Shown piece by piece: positions 38,396-47,831 of a stretch of 64,000 bases of DNA (within the stretch, counting starts at the first letter, position 1; the number at the start of each line of letters is the position of its first letter). The stretch comes from Xanthocytophaga agilis (GTDB lineage Bacteria > Bacteroidota > Bacteroidia > Cytophagales > 172606-1). Position numbers and translations under genes: made by a program. The notes beneath the pieces are model-generated. The model saw only the letters and a program-made list of their open reading frames with translations. It had not been told where the DNA came from and searched no databases. The stretch lies in assembly GCF_030068605.1 (NCBI RefSeq), contig NZ_JASJOU010000013.1:124001-188000 (forward strand), written 5' to 3'.

Positions 38396-38757
38396 ACATA
38401 TGAGTCATACCGAATGTTGGATATGAGTAAAACCCAAGCCTATATTTTTGAAAGTGTGGGCTTGGATTCATTTTTAAGAAATCTCTCTTGTTGAGCTGAT
38501 TTATAGCCCTGATCTTTCTTCGTCTGGTGGCTTCTTCATTTCTTCCTTACTAGTATCCAGAGTAGGTTAATATTCCAGAGCATTTCTCTTCTTATGGCCC
38601 TGTTACTTTTTTGCTTGCCCAAAAAAGTAACCCAAAAAGGGCAAAAAATTCCAAAGCTTCGCCCCACAGGGCTAACGCTAGGCCCGCGGAATTTTTATCC
38701 TCACGCACCTACGTCAACTTTCGCGATTGAAGTGAAGGCAATCCTCTTTGTAGCTTC
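38396..38757 (-). repeat. dispersed element R2, copy 2 (minus orientation)
   Basis: Read on the minus strand, it follows the order of 25921-26220. Elements include CCAAGCC with GGCTTGG (38434-38465), a perfect 12-bp hairpin GTTACTTTTTTG with CAAAAAAGTAAC (38602-38631), a GC-rich block around 38655-38695 (CCACAGGGC...GGCCCGCGG) and GTAGCTTC at the far end. A 118-codon open frame that runs through it has no protein-like features and is disregarded. The hairpin resembles the extragenic palindromes common in Cytophagales genomes. Confidence 0.75.
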
Positions 38758-38986
38758 TATATTATGCTTCACTATGTATACAGTTCCAAGGTCAGATCCT
38801 TTTCCTCAAAACTCAGGATCATTCATATTTATCTTATATTGGAAACAGTACATCCGAAAATTACGAGTACGGACACATTTACTTACTTATTTCCAAAAAA
38901 ACTCAAAAACAACCTTTCAAAACAAATACAGAGCTAGAATAATGAAATAAAGTCTACCTTCGCTACCCCACTTCACCACATTTCCT

Positions 38987-40360
38987 ATGAATGTATCCAA
39001 TCCATTGGGGAAGGCACCTATCAACACACTATTTTTTAAGTATTACATTCCGGCTCTTACAGGTATTCTTTCTTCAACCCTCCACCAGCTTATCAATGGT
39101 GTTATATTGGGACAACAAGTGGGCAAAGAGGGATTAGCAGCAGTAGGCTTATATGGTCCTGTCACCATCGTGTTTATTGCTCTGACCTTGCCCATCATGA
39201 CTGGAGGAGGGATTCTAATTGGAAAAAATAGTGGAGCTACTCAATATGATAAGGTACAACAGACTTTTGAGTTTGGTACCACTCTTGCATTGGTTGCTGG
39301 AAGTTGTGTAGCAATACTTACACCATTCCTCACCACTACTATTGCTACCTTTCTGACGGGAGCCGAGAATACAGTACTGTTAAAGAATACATCTCACTAT
39401 ATATTCTGGCAGTTGCTCGCAATGCCTTTCTTTTTTCTCCGCATGATATGGAGTAACTTCATTAGCAATGATAATGCCCCTCAGATTTCCCGTAATGCGT
39501 CTCTGCTGGCAGTAACACTCAACATTGTACTCGATCTGTTTTTCATCGTTGTACTTCACATGGGTGTCGAAGGAGCTTCTATAGCAACAGCTATTTCTAT
39601 GGTAGCAGCTGTAGTATATCAGTATACATATATATGGAAACAAAAAGGACATTTTAGCTTTCATGGCTTTCGATTTACGTTACAGCTTACCGAATGGAGA
39701 GAACTTTTGCATCTGGGCACGCCCTCTTTTGCCTCTGAAATTTCCTTTTCTTCTGGTCTTTTACTGATCAGTCATTATATAGTACCTTATGGTCCATTGG
39801 CAGTATCTGCATTTGGTCTGGTTAACTATATCAGCTTTCTATTTATCCGTCTGTTTACAGCAGCAATGATTGCATCTCTCCCAATACTCTCATTCAATAT
39901 AGGTGCCAGGTTACCTCATAGAGTATTGGAAACATTCCGGTTCTCGTTTTTTTTTACGATCACATTGGGAATTGTAATTGTGGCATTAGGCTGGATATTA
40001 CCCGACTTTTTAATAGACATATTCTCCAGTAACTCTACTATACCCTTCAAAAAAATAGCCAGTCAGGCTATTGCTCTCTATTTTCTTCTATTCTTTGCAG
40101 CTGGTCCCAATTATATTCTATCAGCCTATCTACAAAGCATAGGAAAATCGATCATTTCTACACTCATCAACGTATTAAAGGGTTTTGTTTTTATTGCTCT
40201 ATTCATACTGTTATTGCCAGAGCATTTTGGAATGGGTTTAGAAGGTGTATGGTTATCGCGTTCGCTGGCGGAAATTTTAACGTTGCTTCTCGTAGGCTTA
40301 TATACCCTGTGGAACAAAGAAAGTTACTATACTGAAAAAAGTATACTAGTTAAATCGTAG
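38987..40360 (+). CDS. MATE-family efflux transporter (457 aa)
   Basis: The protein has about 12 hydrophobic helices and the MATE two-bundle layout. Family pieces include KYYIPALTGILSSTLHQLINGVILGQQVG (helix 1-2 region) and, in the second half, LGTPSFASEISFSSGLLLISHYIV. MATE proteins export cationic drugs or metabolites using Na+ or H+ gradients. A near-consensus -7 box (TACCTTCG around 38955) lies about 30 bp upstream. Substrate cannot be deduced. Confidence 0.9.
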   Translation: MNVSNPLGKAPINTLFFKYYIPALTGILSSTLHQLINGVILGQQVGKEGLAAVGLYGPVTIVFIALTLPIMTGGGILIGKNSGATQYDKVQQTFEFGTTLALVAGSCVAILTPFLTTTIATFLTGAENTVLLKNTSHYIFWQLLAMPFFFLRMIWSNFISNDNAPQISRNASLLAVTLNIVLDLFFIVVLHMGVEGASIATAISMVAAVVYQYTYIWKQKGHFSFHGFRFTLQLTEWRELLHLGTPSFASEISFSSGLLLISHYIVPYGPLAVSAFGLVNYISFLFIRLFTAAMIASLPILSFNIGARLPHRVLETFRFSFFFTITLGIVIVALGWILPDFLIDIFSSNSTIPFKKIASQAIALYFLLFFAAGPNYILSAYLQSIGKSIISTLINVLKGFVFIALFILLLPEHFGMGLEGVWLSRSLAEILTLLLVGLYTLWNKESYYTEKSILVKS

Positions 40361-40396
40361 CTGTATTTTAGTGATAACCCCTTTCAGCAACTACAA

Positions 40397-40944
40397 CTAC
40401 TTATAGCGTAATAACCTATCCGGATCCAGATAAAATATCTTTTTCCACCCCTGTCTGCTAGTGTCCCATCGCCAGAGATAAGGGATCAACGTAAATACAG
40501 AATAATGCAGATGAGGAGACTTCCCTGCTGCATTCCCAGATGTACCCACAGACCCGATAGCCTTACCCTGAGATACCCATGCCCCCAATGAGTATGATAA
40601 TCCTGCAGGTGAGCATAATAATGACAATGCCATTTGGGCCCAATCACGATAACAGCCTTCCCACCTATACCCATCGTACCTTTCCATATAACTAACCCAC
40701 CTGTTGATGCAACTACATTTCGGCCTTTAGGAGCAAAGATATCGATACCTTTATGCACACCGGATTTTCCCCATGGATAGTGCCAGAAGGACTGATGATT
40801 CCAATCTTTGTCAGAAGCTTTTTGCACAGGAATCCTAAGTTTTTCAGGAATACAATACCCTATCAGCATTACAAAACAAAAAAATCCCAGAATCCATCGT
40901 TTGTAACGCGGCCGGGATATCTTTTTTACATTGGTAGTTTGCAT
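40397..40944 (-). pseudogene. M23-family metallopeptidase, frameshifted
   Basis: Two overlapping frames together spell one LytM/M23 peptidase of about 181 aa. The first (from ATG 40944) has an N-terminal transmembrane segment (WILGFFCFVMLIGYC) and the zinc motif HKGIDIFAPKG. The second frame carries AWVSQGKAIGSVGTSGNAAGKSPHLHYSVF, including the second zinc motif HLHYSV. The switch falls at a run of five C on the plus strand (40582-40586); one more base in that run would restore continuous reading. It is either a decayed cell-wall hydrolase gene or a homopolymer error. It follows the methyltransferase gene by 28 bp. Confidence 0.85.
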
Positions 40945-40972
40945 GAAAACAACGATGTAAATAAATCTTAGA

Positions 40973-42223
40973 TTATTTCTGTATAGCTTCTATCTTTTGA
41001 CAAACCAGAATAATCTTTCGGTTCTGGCAATCTGTAGTGGCAAACAAATATTGTTCTCCCCCATCCCGGATACCCGTTTTCTTACGAATGTCTTCTACAC
41101 TCATTGGAAAGTTCCGCACACTGATATTGGCTTTTCCGTCTGGTAAAAAGGACTGAAGTTCTTTCTTATCCAGCTTACACACAGCCATTATTTTAAAAAT
41201 TCGTCCTGGAAAATCAGTATGCAAAGATTCTGAAGTATATAAATGACTATTGCTATGTAGCTTATTGAGTGAGAATGTACTGGCAATACATCGGAAAGCA
41301 CCGGCTTTAAGAACGGCAGCGTTAGGTTCATAGAGATATGTCTGAGGCAAAGTAAAAGACACCTCACTATTTCCTTCATGACTGCGATAAAATTGGAATA
41401 AAGAAACAGTGCTCCCACTCTTATTCAGATTTACCGTTTCGATTTCCGGCTCTCCGTTAAATGCTTTCACCAAATGAAAAAGCAACTCCTTTACTTCATT
41501 CTCTACTGCTACAACATATACTTTGACAACATTTTTAAGTTCATTGATGGCTAGGTCAATATCCAACATAGGAGATGCCTTTAGTAATAGATGAGAGGCT
41601 TTACCGAACAATATATCTTTCAAACCTAAAATATCTGGTACACAGTCCTGTAACCGAACTACCTTACCACCTGCATCATTACGCCTGGCAGGATCTATGT
41701 ATATCCAGTCCACATGTTGTGAAAAGGATGACAACCAGGTTTCGCTGGTGGCCGATATATGTTGTACATTGGTAATACCCAATTGCTCAAAATTATATTG
41801 AGTAACTTCACATAGTTCCGGATTCTGTTCAATGTAGAAGACCTGCGCAAACTGTTTGCTAAAAGCAGCAGTATCTACTCCCATACCACCCGTAAGATCC
41901 ACAAGAATATGACCTGACAGCAACTGAGCTTTAAACAAAGCAGTACTCTCTGAAGAACATTGTTCCAGAGAAAGTAATGAAGGATAACAGATTGTTGGAA
42001 TAGAAAACCAGGAAGGAAGTTTGTTTTTAGCTTTTTGTCGTGCCTGTATTTGAAGGGCAGCTTCCTGCACAGGAATATCAGGATATCTATGCTTTTTCAG
42101 GAGCAAATCCTGAGGATTGGCATACTCATGTTGTTGAACAAAATCAATGACCTTAGAAAAATTGGTAAGTTTCTCAGATAAAGGCACAGGCAGAATAATA
42201 TCTAATACAGAGAACCACACCAT
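40973..42223 (-). CDS. class I SAM-dependent methyltransferase with THUMP-like C-terminus (416 aa)
   Basis: The Rossmann methyltransferase core shows motif I VDLTGGMGVDTAAFS (about 108-122), an acidic IEQNP, and a catalytic-region IYIDPARR (DPA in place of the DPP/NPP of N6-adenine or guanine enzymes). The C-terminal part resembles the THUMP-like domain found in this Bacteroidota family. It probably modifies a nucleic acid, most likely RNA, but the substrate is unproven. Its ATG lies within a hairpin (42220-42241). It follows the small alpha/beta-barrel gene by 44 bp on the same strand. Confidence 0.8.
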   Translation of the reverse strand: MVWFSVLDIILPVPLSEKLTNFSKVIDFVQQHEYANPQDLLLKKHRYPDIPVQEAALQIQARQKAKNKLPSWFSIPTICYPSLLSLEQCSSESTALFKAQLLSGHILVDLTGGMGVDTAAFSKQFAQVFYIEQNPELCEVTQYNFEQLGITNVQHISATSETWLSSFSQHVDWIYIDPARRNDAGGKVVRLQDCVPDILGLKDILFGKASHLLLKASPMLDIDLAINELKNVVKVYVVAVENEVKELLFHLVKAFNGEPEIETVNLNKSGSTVSLFQFYRSHEGNSEVSFTLPQTYLYEPNAAVLKAGAFRCIASTFSLNKLHSNSHLYTSESLHTDFPGRIFKIMAVCKLDKKELQSFLPDGKANISVRNFPMSVEDIRKKTGIRDGGEQYLFATTDCQNRKIILVCQKIEAIQK

Positions 42224-42241
42224 TTCTAAAAACAGAAATGG
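42220..42241 (-). promoter_or_regulatory. short hairpin enclosing the methyltransferase start codon
   Basis: CCATTTCT and AGAAATGG pair over 8 bp around a 6-nt loop, and the ATG at 42221-42223 lies in the 3' arm on the mRNA. It could occlude initiation unless translation of the upstream gene opens it; weak evidence. Confidence 0.3.
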
Positions 42242-42267
42242 TCCGGAAAGATACTACAATATATGTC

Positions 42268-42558
42268 TTAATTCATGACCAGTTTTGGAAATCGATAGGC
42301 ATGGCTATCTAAAACAAATAATTCTTCAACCTCCAGTTGCCAGAACTGATGCAGCGGAGATTTCTCGAGATAAGCTTCTGCTTCTTCTCTTGATTCTGCA
42401 CTGAGTGTAATCCATGCCTTACCAGATTCTATACTCACAGCATATTGATCAATGACACCATTATTAATCAATCGATTGATATAATTGCGATGTGCAGGAA
42501 CATTGCGCATAAAGGCCTCACTCAATTCAAAGCGGATGGTAGCTTGGTATTTGCTCAT
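42268..42558 (-). CDS. small YciI/muconolactone isomerase-like protein (96 aa)
   Basis: The length and layout fit a dimeric alpha/beta-barrel protein: MSKYQATIRFELSEAFMRNVPAHRNYINRLINNG, then VDQYAVSIESGKAWITLSAESREEAEAYLEKSP. Similar folds are seen in YciI-like and muconolactone delta-isomerase proteins. No catalytic residues are certain. It is the first gene of a probable three-gene unit with the methyltransferase and the M23 peptidase. Confidence 0.6.
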   Translation of the reverse strand: MSKYQATIRFELSEAFMRNVPAHRNYINRLINNGVIDQYAVSIESGKAWITLSAESREEAEAYLEKSPLHQFWQLEVEELFVLDSHAYRFPKLVMN

Positions 42559-42624
42559 AGTCTTCTTTTTTTAGTAAAACCGCAAAAAATAAGCCAAAGT
42601 TCGTTTTAGAGTCTATTCTAAAAC

Positions 42625-42656
42625 AAAAACCTCTACATTTATTTGCAGAGGTTTTT
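42625..42656 (-). terminator. terminator after porU
   Basis: A perfect 10-bp stem, AAAAACCTCT with AGAGGTTTTT, has a 12-nt loop; on the minus strand it continues into TTTTTGTTTT. It lies about 22 bp after the stop of porU. Confidence 0.9.
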
Positions 42657-42677
42657 AGTAGGCTTATTGTCAAAAAC

Positions 42678-45600
42678 TTATCTAAGAATATAAAGTTTTC
42701 CATAATCTTTCTTAAACGCTTTATCTGCGCTGGTTGCACGATGTTCAATAGCTTGTCCATCCATTCGTGTGACTACCCGATAAATATAGACACCATTAGC
42801 CAGCTTATCTCCAAATTCATCTGAACCATCCCACACATACGAACTAATATTGTTACCAATATGGATAGGGCCTAGTTCATCTTGCGTAATTTCCCGAACC
42901 ACCTTACCAGAAACAGTCATAATCTGAATTTTTATCTGATCAGGTAGAGATGCTCCAGTTAATGTAAATACAAATCGGGTTCCGGAAGAAAAAGGATTAG
43001 GATAAGGATAGAAGTGAGTAATGGTTGATTCATTTACTACCTCAAAGCTAATCTGAAACGGTTCGCTTCCGGCTTGATTACCAGATAGATCAGAAGCAAA
43101 CACTTTTAGAGTATAAACACCATCTGAAAGTTTTTCCGGAGTCCATTCCATTCTGAAATCATTATCTCCATTGCCTGCTGCCCAGCTAAAGGCACCCCCT
43201 GAGATACGTTCAAAGTTACTGCTGCCCGGTTTCTTGATATAGATCAGGATACCTGATGTATCTGTACGAATCTGTTTGGTATTCTCATCTTTTAATCGCA
43301 TGATTATCTGGGGAGTAGGAGAAACAATATCTCCATTGAGAATCTTCTGACCATCAAATGTTACTTCCAGAATCGGATTAAGATTATCTGTATTTACAAC
43401 AAATGGAATACTCAATACATTGTTAGCATAATTTTGCTCCGGAAGTATGCGAGGATTTATAAAAACCTGTAATTCGTTATTTCCGCTTAGTGTATCAGTC
43501 CGTACAGGAATCTTAAAGGATATTGTATCTCCATTGGCAGCTAATGGCCTTGCCTTAAAAGTAACTCGTGTGGTCTTTTTACTTTTTGCATTCAGAATTG
43601 TATACTGCACTGTCAATGAATCCGTAAAGGCTCTTGGTGAAATATTCTGAAAAACAACAGGAATCTCAAATGAACCACCAGCCATTTGCTCTGGTATCGT
43701 ATACGCATCGGAAGCTACCATGCCTGTATTAATTAAACCTTCTGGTACTCCATCATAAATCACTTGCCACTTTTTCAGCTGAGGAGGAGTCAGATTTGTT
43801 TCATCTCTTGCCTGTAGTCGTAGCTTCAGGTATGGGTATTGCTGAGAATTGATAAAATCAATAGGCAACGGGCTTGTTTTCACATCTGTAGAAACTACCG
43901 TTTCTGCACCCTGAAGATTCACTCCCACAATATCGAGTTGCCACTGATCTGTAAGAGGTAGTTCAGATGCCTGAATAGCATGATACATTGTTCCCCACAA
44001 AGAAGCAGGGCCTATCAGAGAAGAAGTGATAAATCCATTATCTACACGCCCCTGTAATGTATAATCTAATGACAGTGCCTGCTGTGAACCGGCTATACTT
44101 CCACTATAATCAGGATAGATTTCTGTTGCCAAACCAGCGGTTGCCCCTTTTTGTCCTATAATAATATAAGGGTCACCACTTTTCAGATTAGCAATTTTTG
44201 AGACATCGGCCCCAATACTTACCAGGAGTTGTTTGGTAGCAGCTGACCAGTTAGTAAAATCTACAGAACCAGCTGTAAATAACAAAATATAATCATTGTT
44301 GCTTACCCTGTTTACAAAATCTGCCAGACCGCCTCCTGCAATATAGCCATTGGTAAGGTAGTGTGCGGCAAAAGGTTCCCGTCCACAATTCAAAGAAGCT
44401 ACTACACTGTAGGGTTGTACATTTCCTCTATGAAATGCTACAGCAATCAACGTATTGGGATCTGAGGCAGGACTACATCTGCCACCTGTTACGACTGGGC
44501 CTTCATTCAAAAGCAGCTCTACCTGTTTGTAGGCATCTGTCTGATTCTGGTAGCCATACGTTTTAACAGATATATCCATTGTATTTCCTGTAAACTCCCA
44601 TTTTAATGTTTCTGTGTTGCGTTTTACAGAAGATAAACCAGCTTTGGAAAATTGAGGAAACTTGGTTTGTGACCATCCTTCGGGACTGTTATTAATATAA
44701 ATAAAGGAGCTTTCCATCCAGCTGTTATCATTTCCGATTGGTCGGTCAGCCAGACTGATACGCCAGTAATAGACTGTGCTGTCATGAGAAGTTGCCTTAC
44801 TAAGGAGATCTGTTTCCCAATTCACCAATAGACTCCCTGATACAGTAGTTTCTATTTTGGCTGCACTGGAAAATGTAGCAGAAGTATCCAGCTCTATCTT
44901 ATAAGACCGGGTTTCCAGTGGTGATACAGTTGATTGAGCTACAAACTTTACAGGTTGAGAACTGACAATGCTATATTCTCTTGGAAACAAAGGAATTGCT
45001 CCAACTATTGGAATATCTATTTCCTTCGATGCCTGGTTATTTTGTTCATTGCTTTCGTCAATCTGATTGGCAGGATCTACCAATACTGTAAATGTTTGTG
45101 TACCTCCTACATATTTCTGTGTGTTGGCAATCGTAACATACACTGTATCAGTAAAACTGATTGGATTAAAATATGTTGTATCAGATTGCTGAAATGTGCC
45201 ATCTCCAAACCGGCGAGTTACAGTTACACCAAATTTCTTATTCAGTGTTTTACCATAATTAGTTACTACTACCCCTATCCGGAACGAATCCAATGCAGCA
45301 GTTAGTTGTGATCCATCGAAAGACTGAGCAAAAATCCCGGTTTCTGTAATGGCATAATCCGGTTTGCTGAATGGCACCAATACCACAGCAGGATCACCTT
45401 GTAACACCATTTGTTCTGCATGTGTCAGTCCTAATGTCCAGTTAGTCATCAACGTAACATACCGACGAATAGTCTCTTTCTGTACATTGCCAATAGGCTT
45501 TCCTAACATCGTACTATCCGCAAAAGCAGTCTGATAGAATAGCGTAGAGTAGGCATGCAACTCACTGGCATAGCCGGCAGAAGAATGTGCAATCCAGGCA

Positions 45601-47720
45601 ATAGCACCTCGATCTGATCGTCCCATAACCCAATCTTCAGCATACGTATACTGATTGTTGAATACGTCTCCGGATTGACATCCATTTACCAGAACAAGCG
45701 GATATTTTCCCTGATTTTTGTATCCTAACGTTTCATCAGTTGCATAGCCGATTTCTATGTCATTCACCGTTCTACCTGAGTGGCCAAACATAGTTACCAG
45801 ACTTGCTCCTTCATTTAATTGCTGAGATATATTGATCTGCTCAACTTCATCACCTGTTTGTTTGGATAAAGACTGTACCTTACCCCCAAAATACTCACCC
45901 TCAACAATTGATTTATAGCTATCTATATAAGACTTGAAATTACTTACTTCTGCAGCAGTATGGCCTCCCGCCAGATGAATTATGTTTTTACGCCAGCTTT
46001 CATTAGGAGATAAGGCTTCATGTTCTTTTACCTTAACCAGATAATTATACACCTGTTGTGGTTCAATAGCACTGATACGACCTGTAGCCAGACCTGGTAC
46101 CAAAGAAATACCACTCAATGTATCTGAAAAAAGGTAATCGGATCCGGGCCTGCCATCAGAAGGAACATAATCATAGATAGTTTTAGCGACATTTATAAAA
46201 TTGGTTGTTCTGCCTGGAGCATTACGTACCATTTCAGGTGAAATCCCGCGCCCTATGATAAATAAATAACCTGGTTTACTGATATTATACATCCACTTTA
46301 CAAACCGAGCAATTCCCACAGGTGTATATTCGCCATAGCTAAACTGATTATATAGCTGATCTACGTTTGCAATCAGGGTATCATATCCTCCACCTGCTGT
46401 AGATGCCCGATACTCCGCATAAGCCTGTACAGGATCAGCCACCGAGCTAAAAGGTTTTCTCAGTGCAGAATTTGTTACAATCAGATAATTTGGCTTTACA
46501 GAACTAAAATTGCGAAAGGATACCTTTTTAATAGTTCCTGTAATAGAAGATGCATTGGCATTAGCAAATATAACTGTTCCATTAGAAAGTGTAGCAGCTA
46601 ACTTTCCATTGACAGTAGTGGTAATTATACGTCGGGGAGAATCAGTAGAAGTAATATCATACAGTAAGGTACCTATAGCAGGATTAGTAATCTCAAAATA
46701 ATGTTGATTAGCAGATCCTGCTTCTATGGTAAAGGTTTTTTGTATACTTCCAGCCATATCCCAGGTCTGAGGATATACCAGGCGAATCAGTGAAACAGAC
46801 ATGGCATCCGGATTGGCATCTGAAACCCCATTCACACGCATACGTACAGAAAGTGCACCCGTCGATAAATCTGTAGCCTCAATGGTAGTATTTAACCTAC
46901 GGGTGTTGTGATAGCTAAAACTAATTGTACCTAGTGATCGCAACGAACTGGTAGAAGATCCGGCAAAGATTTCTCCCACATGTGAATAGTTATTTCTTCC
47001 TGCTACAACCACTTCCAGTTTAGGTTTATAGGAAGTATTGACAATCGTGCCCAGATTGGGTAAAGTATAGTCAACACTTGTAAATTTACTTATATAGGAC
47101 CCGGTCCACCCTTCTCCATAATCATAAAAGCTATGTTCACCTTCTGCATTACCTATATATTCAGGATATACTTTTCCATAGTCATAGTCACTTTTAAGCA
47201 CCAGAATACTTTCAGCCCAGTGAAATGCTTCAGCAGCCAGATTATTGGTGTTTGATTCGTTTACTGTTACCATTCTCTTTCCTAATCCATTATCTAACCT
47301 CCAGGTAATAAAATAATAAGTAGTATCAGAGTATAAATTATAATATTTATGTGGTTGAGCTTCTGCGGGACGGTACAACTCTGCATCCAGTGTTCCATCA
47401 TTTCCTTTCCCATAAAACTCCACATAATCTGCTTCATCAAAAAATGCATCAGATTCACCTGATACAATAATAGACTGCTCTACTCCTCTGTGAAAAATCT
47501 GGATTCTACGGGGATCAATAGCAGATAAAGGCATACCCGCCTGAGTCAGATCCTGATAACTTAACCGGTAAATACCTGGCTGTGTAACAGGGATCTTATA
47601 ATACTGCTGGGCATAATTAATCCACTCATTTCCATAGGTTTGAGCAAAAGCCTGCATACCTGTCAGAAATAAGATAGCAAGACCAGTCAAAAAAGACCAG
47701 TCCCTTCTTTTTAAAAACAT
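42678..47720 (-). CDS. porU: PorU, type IX secretion system sortase (1680 aa)
   Basis: This is a gingipain-type (C25) cysteine peptidase with the catalytic His in MFGHSGRT (about residue 645) and the catalytic Cys in VNGCQSGD (about 680). In the T9SS, PorU removes the C-terminal sorting domain of cargo and links cargo to surface lipid. The start ATG 47720 precedes a signal peptide (FLTGLAILFLTGMQAFA); an in-frame GTG at 47774 is less likely. Long beta-sandwich regions occupy residues about 800-1580, and the C-terminal region itself is sorting-domain-like (YPYPNPFSSGTRFVF and NGVYIYRVV). The gene follows a PorV/PorQ-family gene by about 110 bp on the same strand. Confidence 0.88.
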   Translation of the reverse strand: MFLKRRDWSFLTGLAILFLTGMQAFAQTYGNEWINYAQQYYKIPVTQPGIYRLSYQDLTQAGMPLSAIDPRRIQIFHRGVEQSIIVSGESDAFFDEADYVEFYGKGNDGTLDAELYRPAEAQPHKYYNLYSDTTYYFITWRLDNGLGKRMVTVNESNTNNLAAEAFHWAESILVLKSDYDYGKVYPEYIGNAEGEHSFYDYGEGWTGSYISKFTSVDYTLPNLGTIVNTSYKPKLEVVVAGRNNYSHVGEIFAGSSTSSLRSLGTISFSYHNTRRLNTTIEATDLSTGALSVRMRVNGVSDANPDAMSVSLIRLVYPQTWDMAGSIQKTFTIEAGSANQHYFEITNPAIGTLLYDITSTDSPRRIITTTVNGKLAATLSNGTVIFANANASSITGTIKKVSFRNFSSVKPNYLIVTNSALRKPFSSVADPVQAYAEYRASTAGGGYDTLIANVDQLYNQFSYGEYTPVGIARFVKWMYNISKPGYLFIIGRGISPEMVRNAPGRTTNFINVAKTIYDYVPSDGRPGSDYLFSDTLSGISLVPGLATGRISAIEPQQVYNYLVKVKEHEALSPNESWRKNIIHLAGGHTAAEVSNFKSYIDSYKSIVEGEYFGGKVQSLSKQTGDEVEQINISQQLNEGASLVTMFGHSGRTVNDIEIGYATDETLGYKNQGKYPLVLVNGCQSGDVFNNQYTYAEDWVMGRSDRGAIAWIAHSSAGYASELHAYSTLFYQTAFADSTMLGKPIGNVQKETIRRYVTLMTNWTLGLTHAEQMVLQGDPAVVLVPFSKPDYAITETGIFAQSFDGSQLTAALDSFRIGVVVTNYGKTLNKKFGVTVTRRFGDGTFQQSDTTYFNPISFTDTVYVTIANTQKYVGGTQTFTVLVDPANQIDESNEQNNQASKEIDIPIVGAIPLFPREYSIVSSQPVKFVAQSTVSPLETRSYKIELDTSATFSSAAKIETTVSGSLLVNWETDLLSKATSHDSTVYYWRISLADRPIGNDNSWMESSFIYINNSPEGWSQTKFPQFSKAGLSSVKRNTETLKWEFTGNTMDISVKTYGYQNQTDAYKQVELLLNEGPVVTGGRCSPASDPNTLIAVAFHRGNVQPYSVVASLNCGREPFAAHYLTNGYIAGGGLADFVNRVSNNDYILLFTAGSVDFTNWSAATKQLLVSIGADVSKIANLKSGDPYIIIGQKGATAGLATEIYPDYSGSIAGSQQALSLDYTLQGRVDNGFITSSLIGPASLWGTMYHAIQASELPLTDQWQLDIVGVNLQGAETVVSTDVKTSPLPIDFINSQQYPYLKLRLQARDETNLTPPQLKKWQVIYDGVPEGLINTGMVASDAYTIPEQMAGGSFEIPVVFQNISPRAFTDSLTVQYTILNAKSKKTTRVTFKARPLAANGDTISFKIPVRTDTLSGNNELQVFINPRILPEQNYANNVLSIPFVVNTDNLNPILEVTFDGQKILNGDIVSPTPQIIMRLKDENTKQIRTDTSGILIYIKKPGSSNFERISGGAFSWAAGNGDNDFRMEWTPEKLSDGVYTLKVFASDLSGNQAGSEPFQISFEVVNESTITHFYPYPNPFSSGTRFVFTLTGASLPDQIKIQIMTVSGKVVREITQDELGPIHIGNNISSYVWDGSDEFGDKLANGVYIYRVVTRMDGQAIEHRATSADKAFKKDYGKLYILR

Positions 47721-47831
47721 ATTGGAGAAAAAGAAGTGATGAATACTTTGCAGAAATTTATTAGTAATGATCACGGATCAATGTGGTTTCGTAAATACAA
47801 ATGCTGTATAGAATAATGTTTCAATTAAAGA

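Noticed and set aside
38594-38950. 118-codon forward frame
   Set aside because: It runs through the R2 repeat hairpin and GC-rich block; composition reflects the repeat, not a protein.
42527-42760. 77-codon minus frame across the porU terminator
   Set aside because: It spans the terminator hairpin and the ends of two real genes in another frame.
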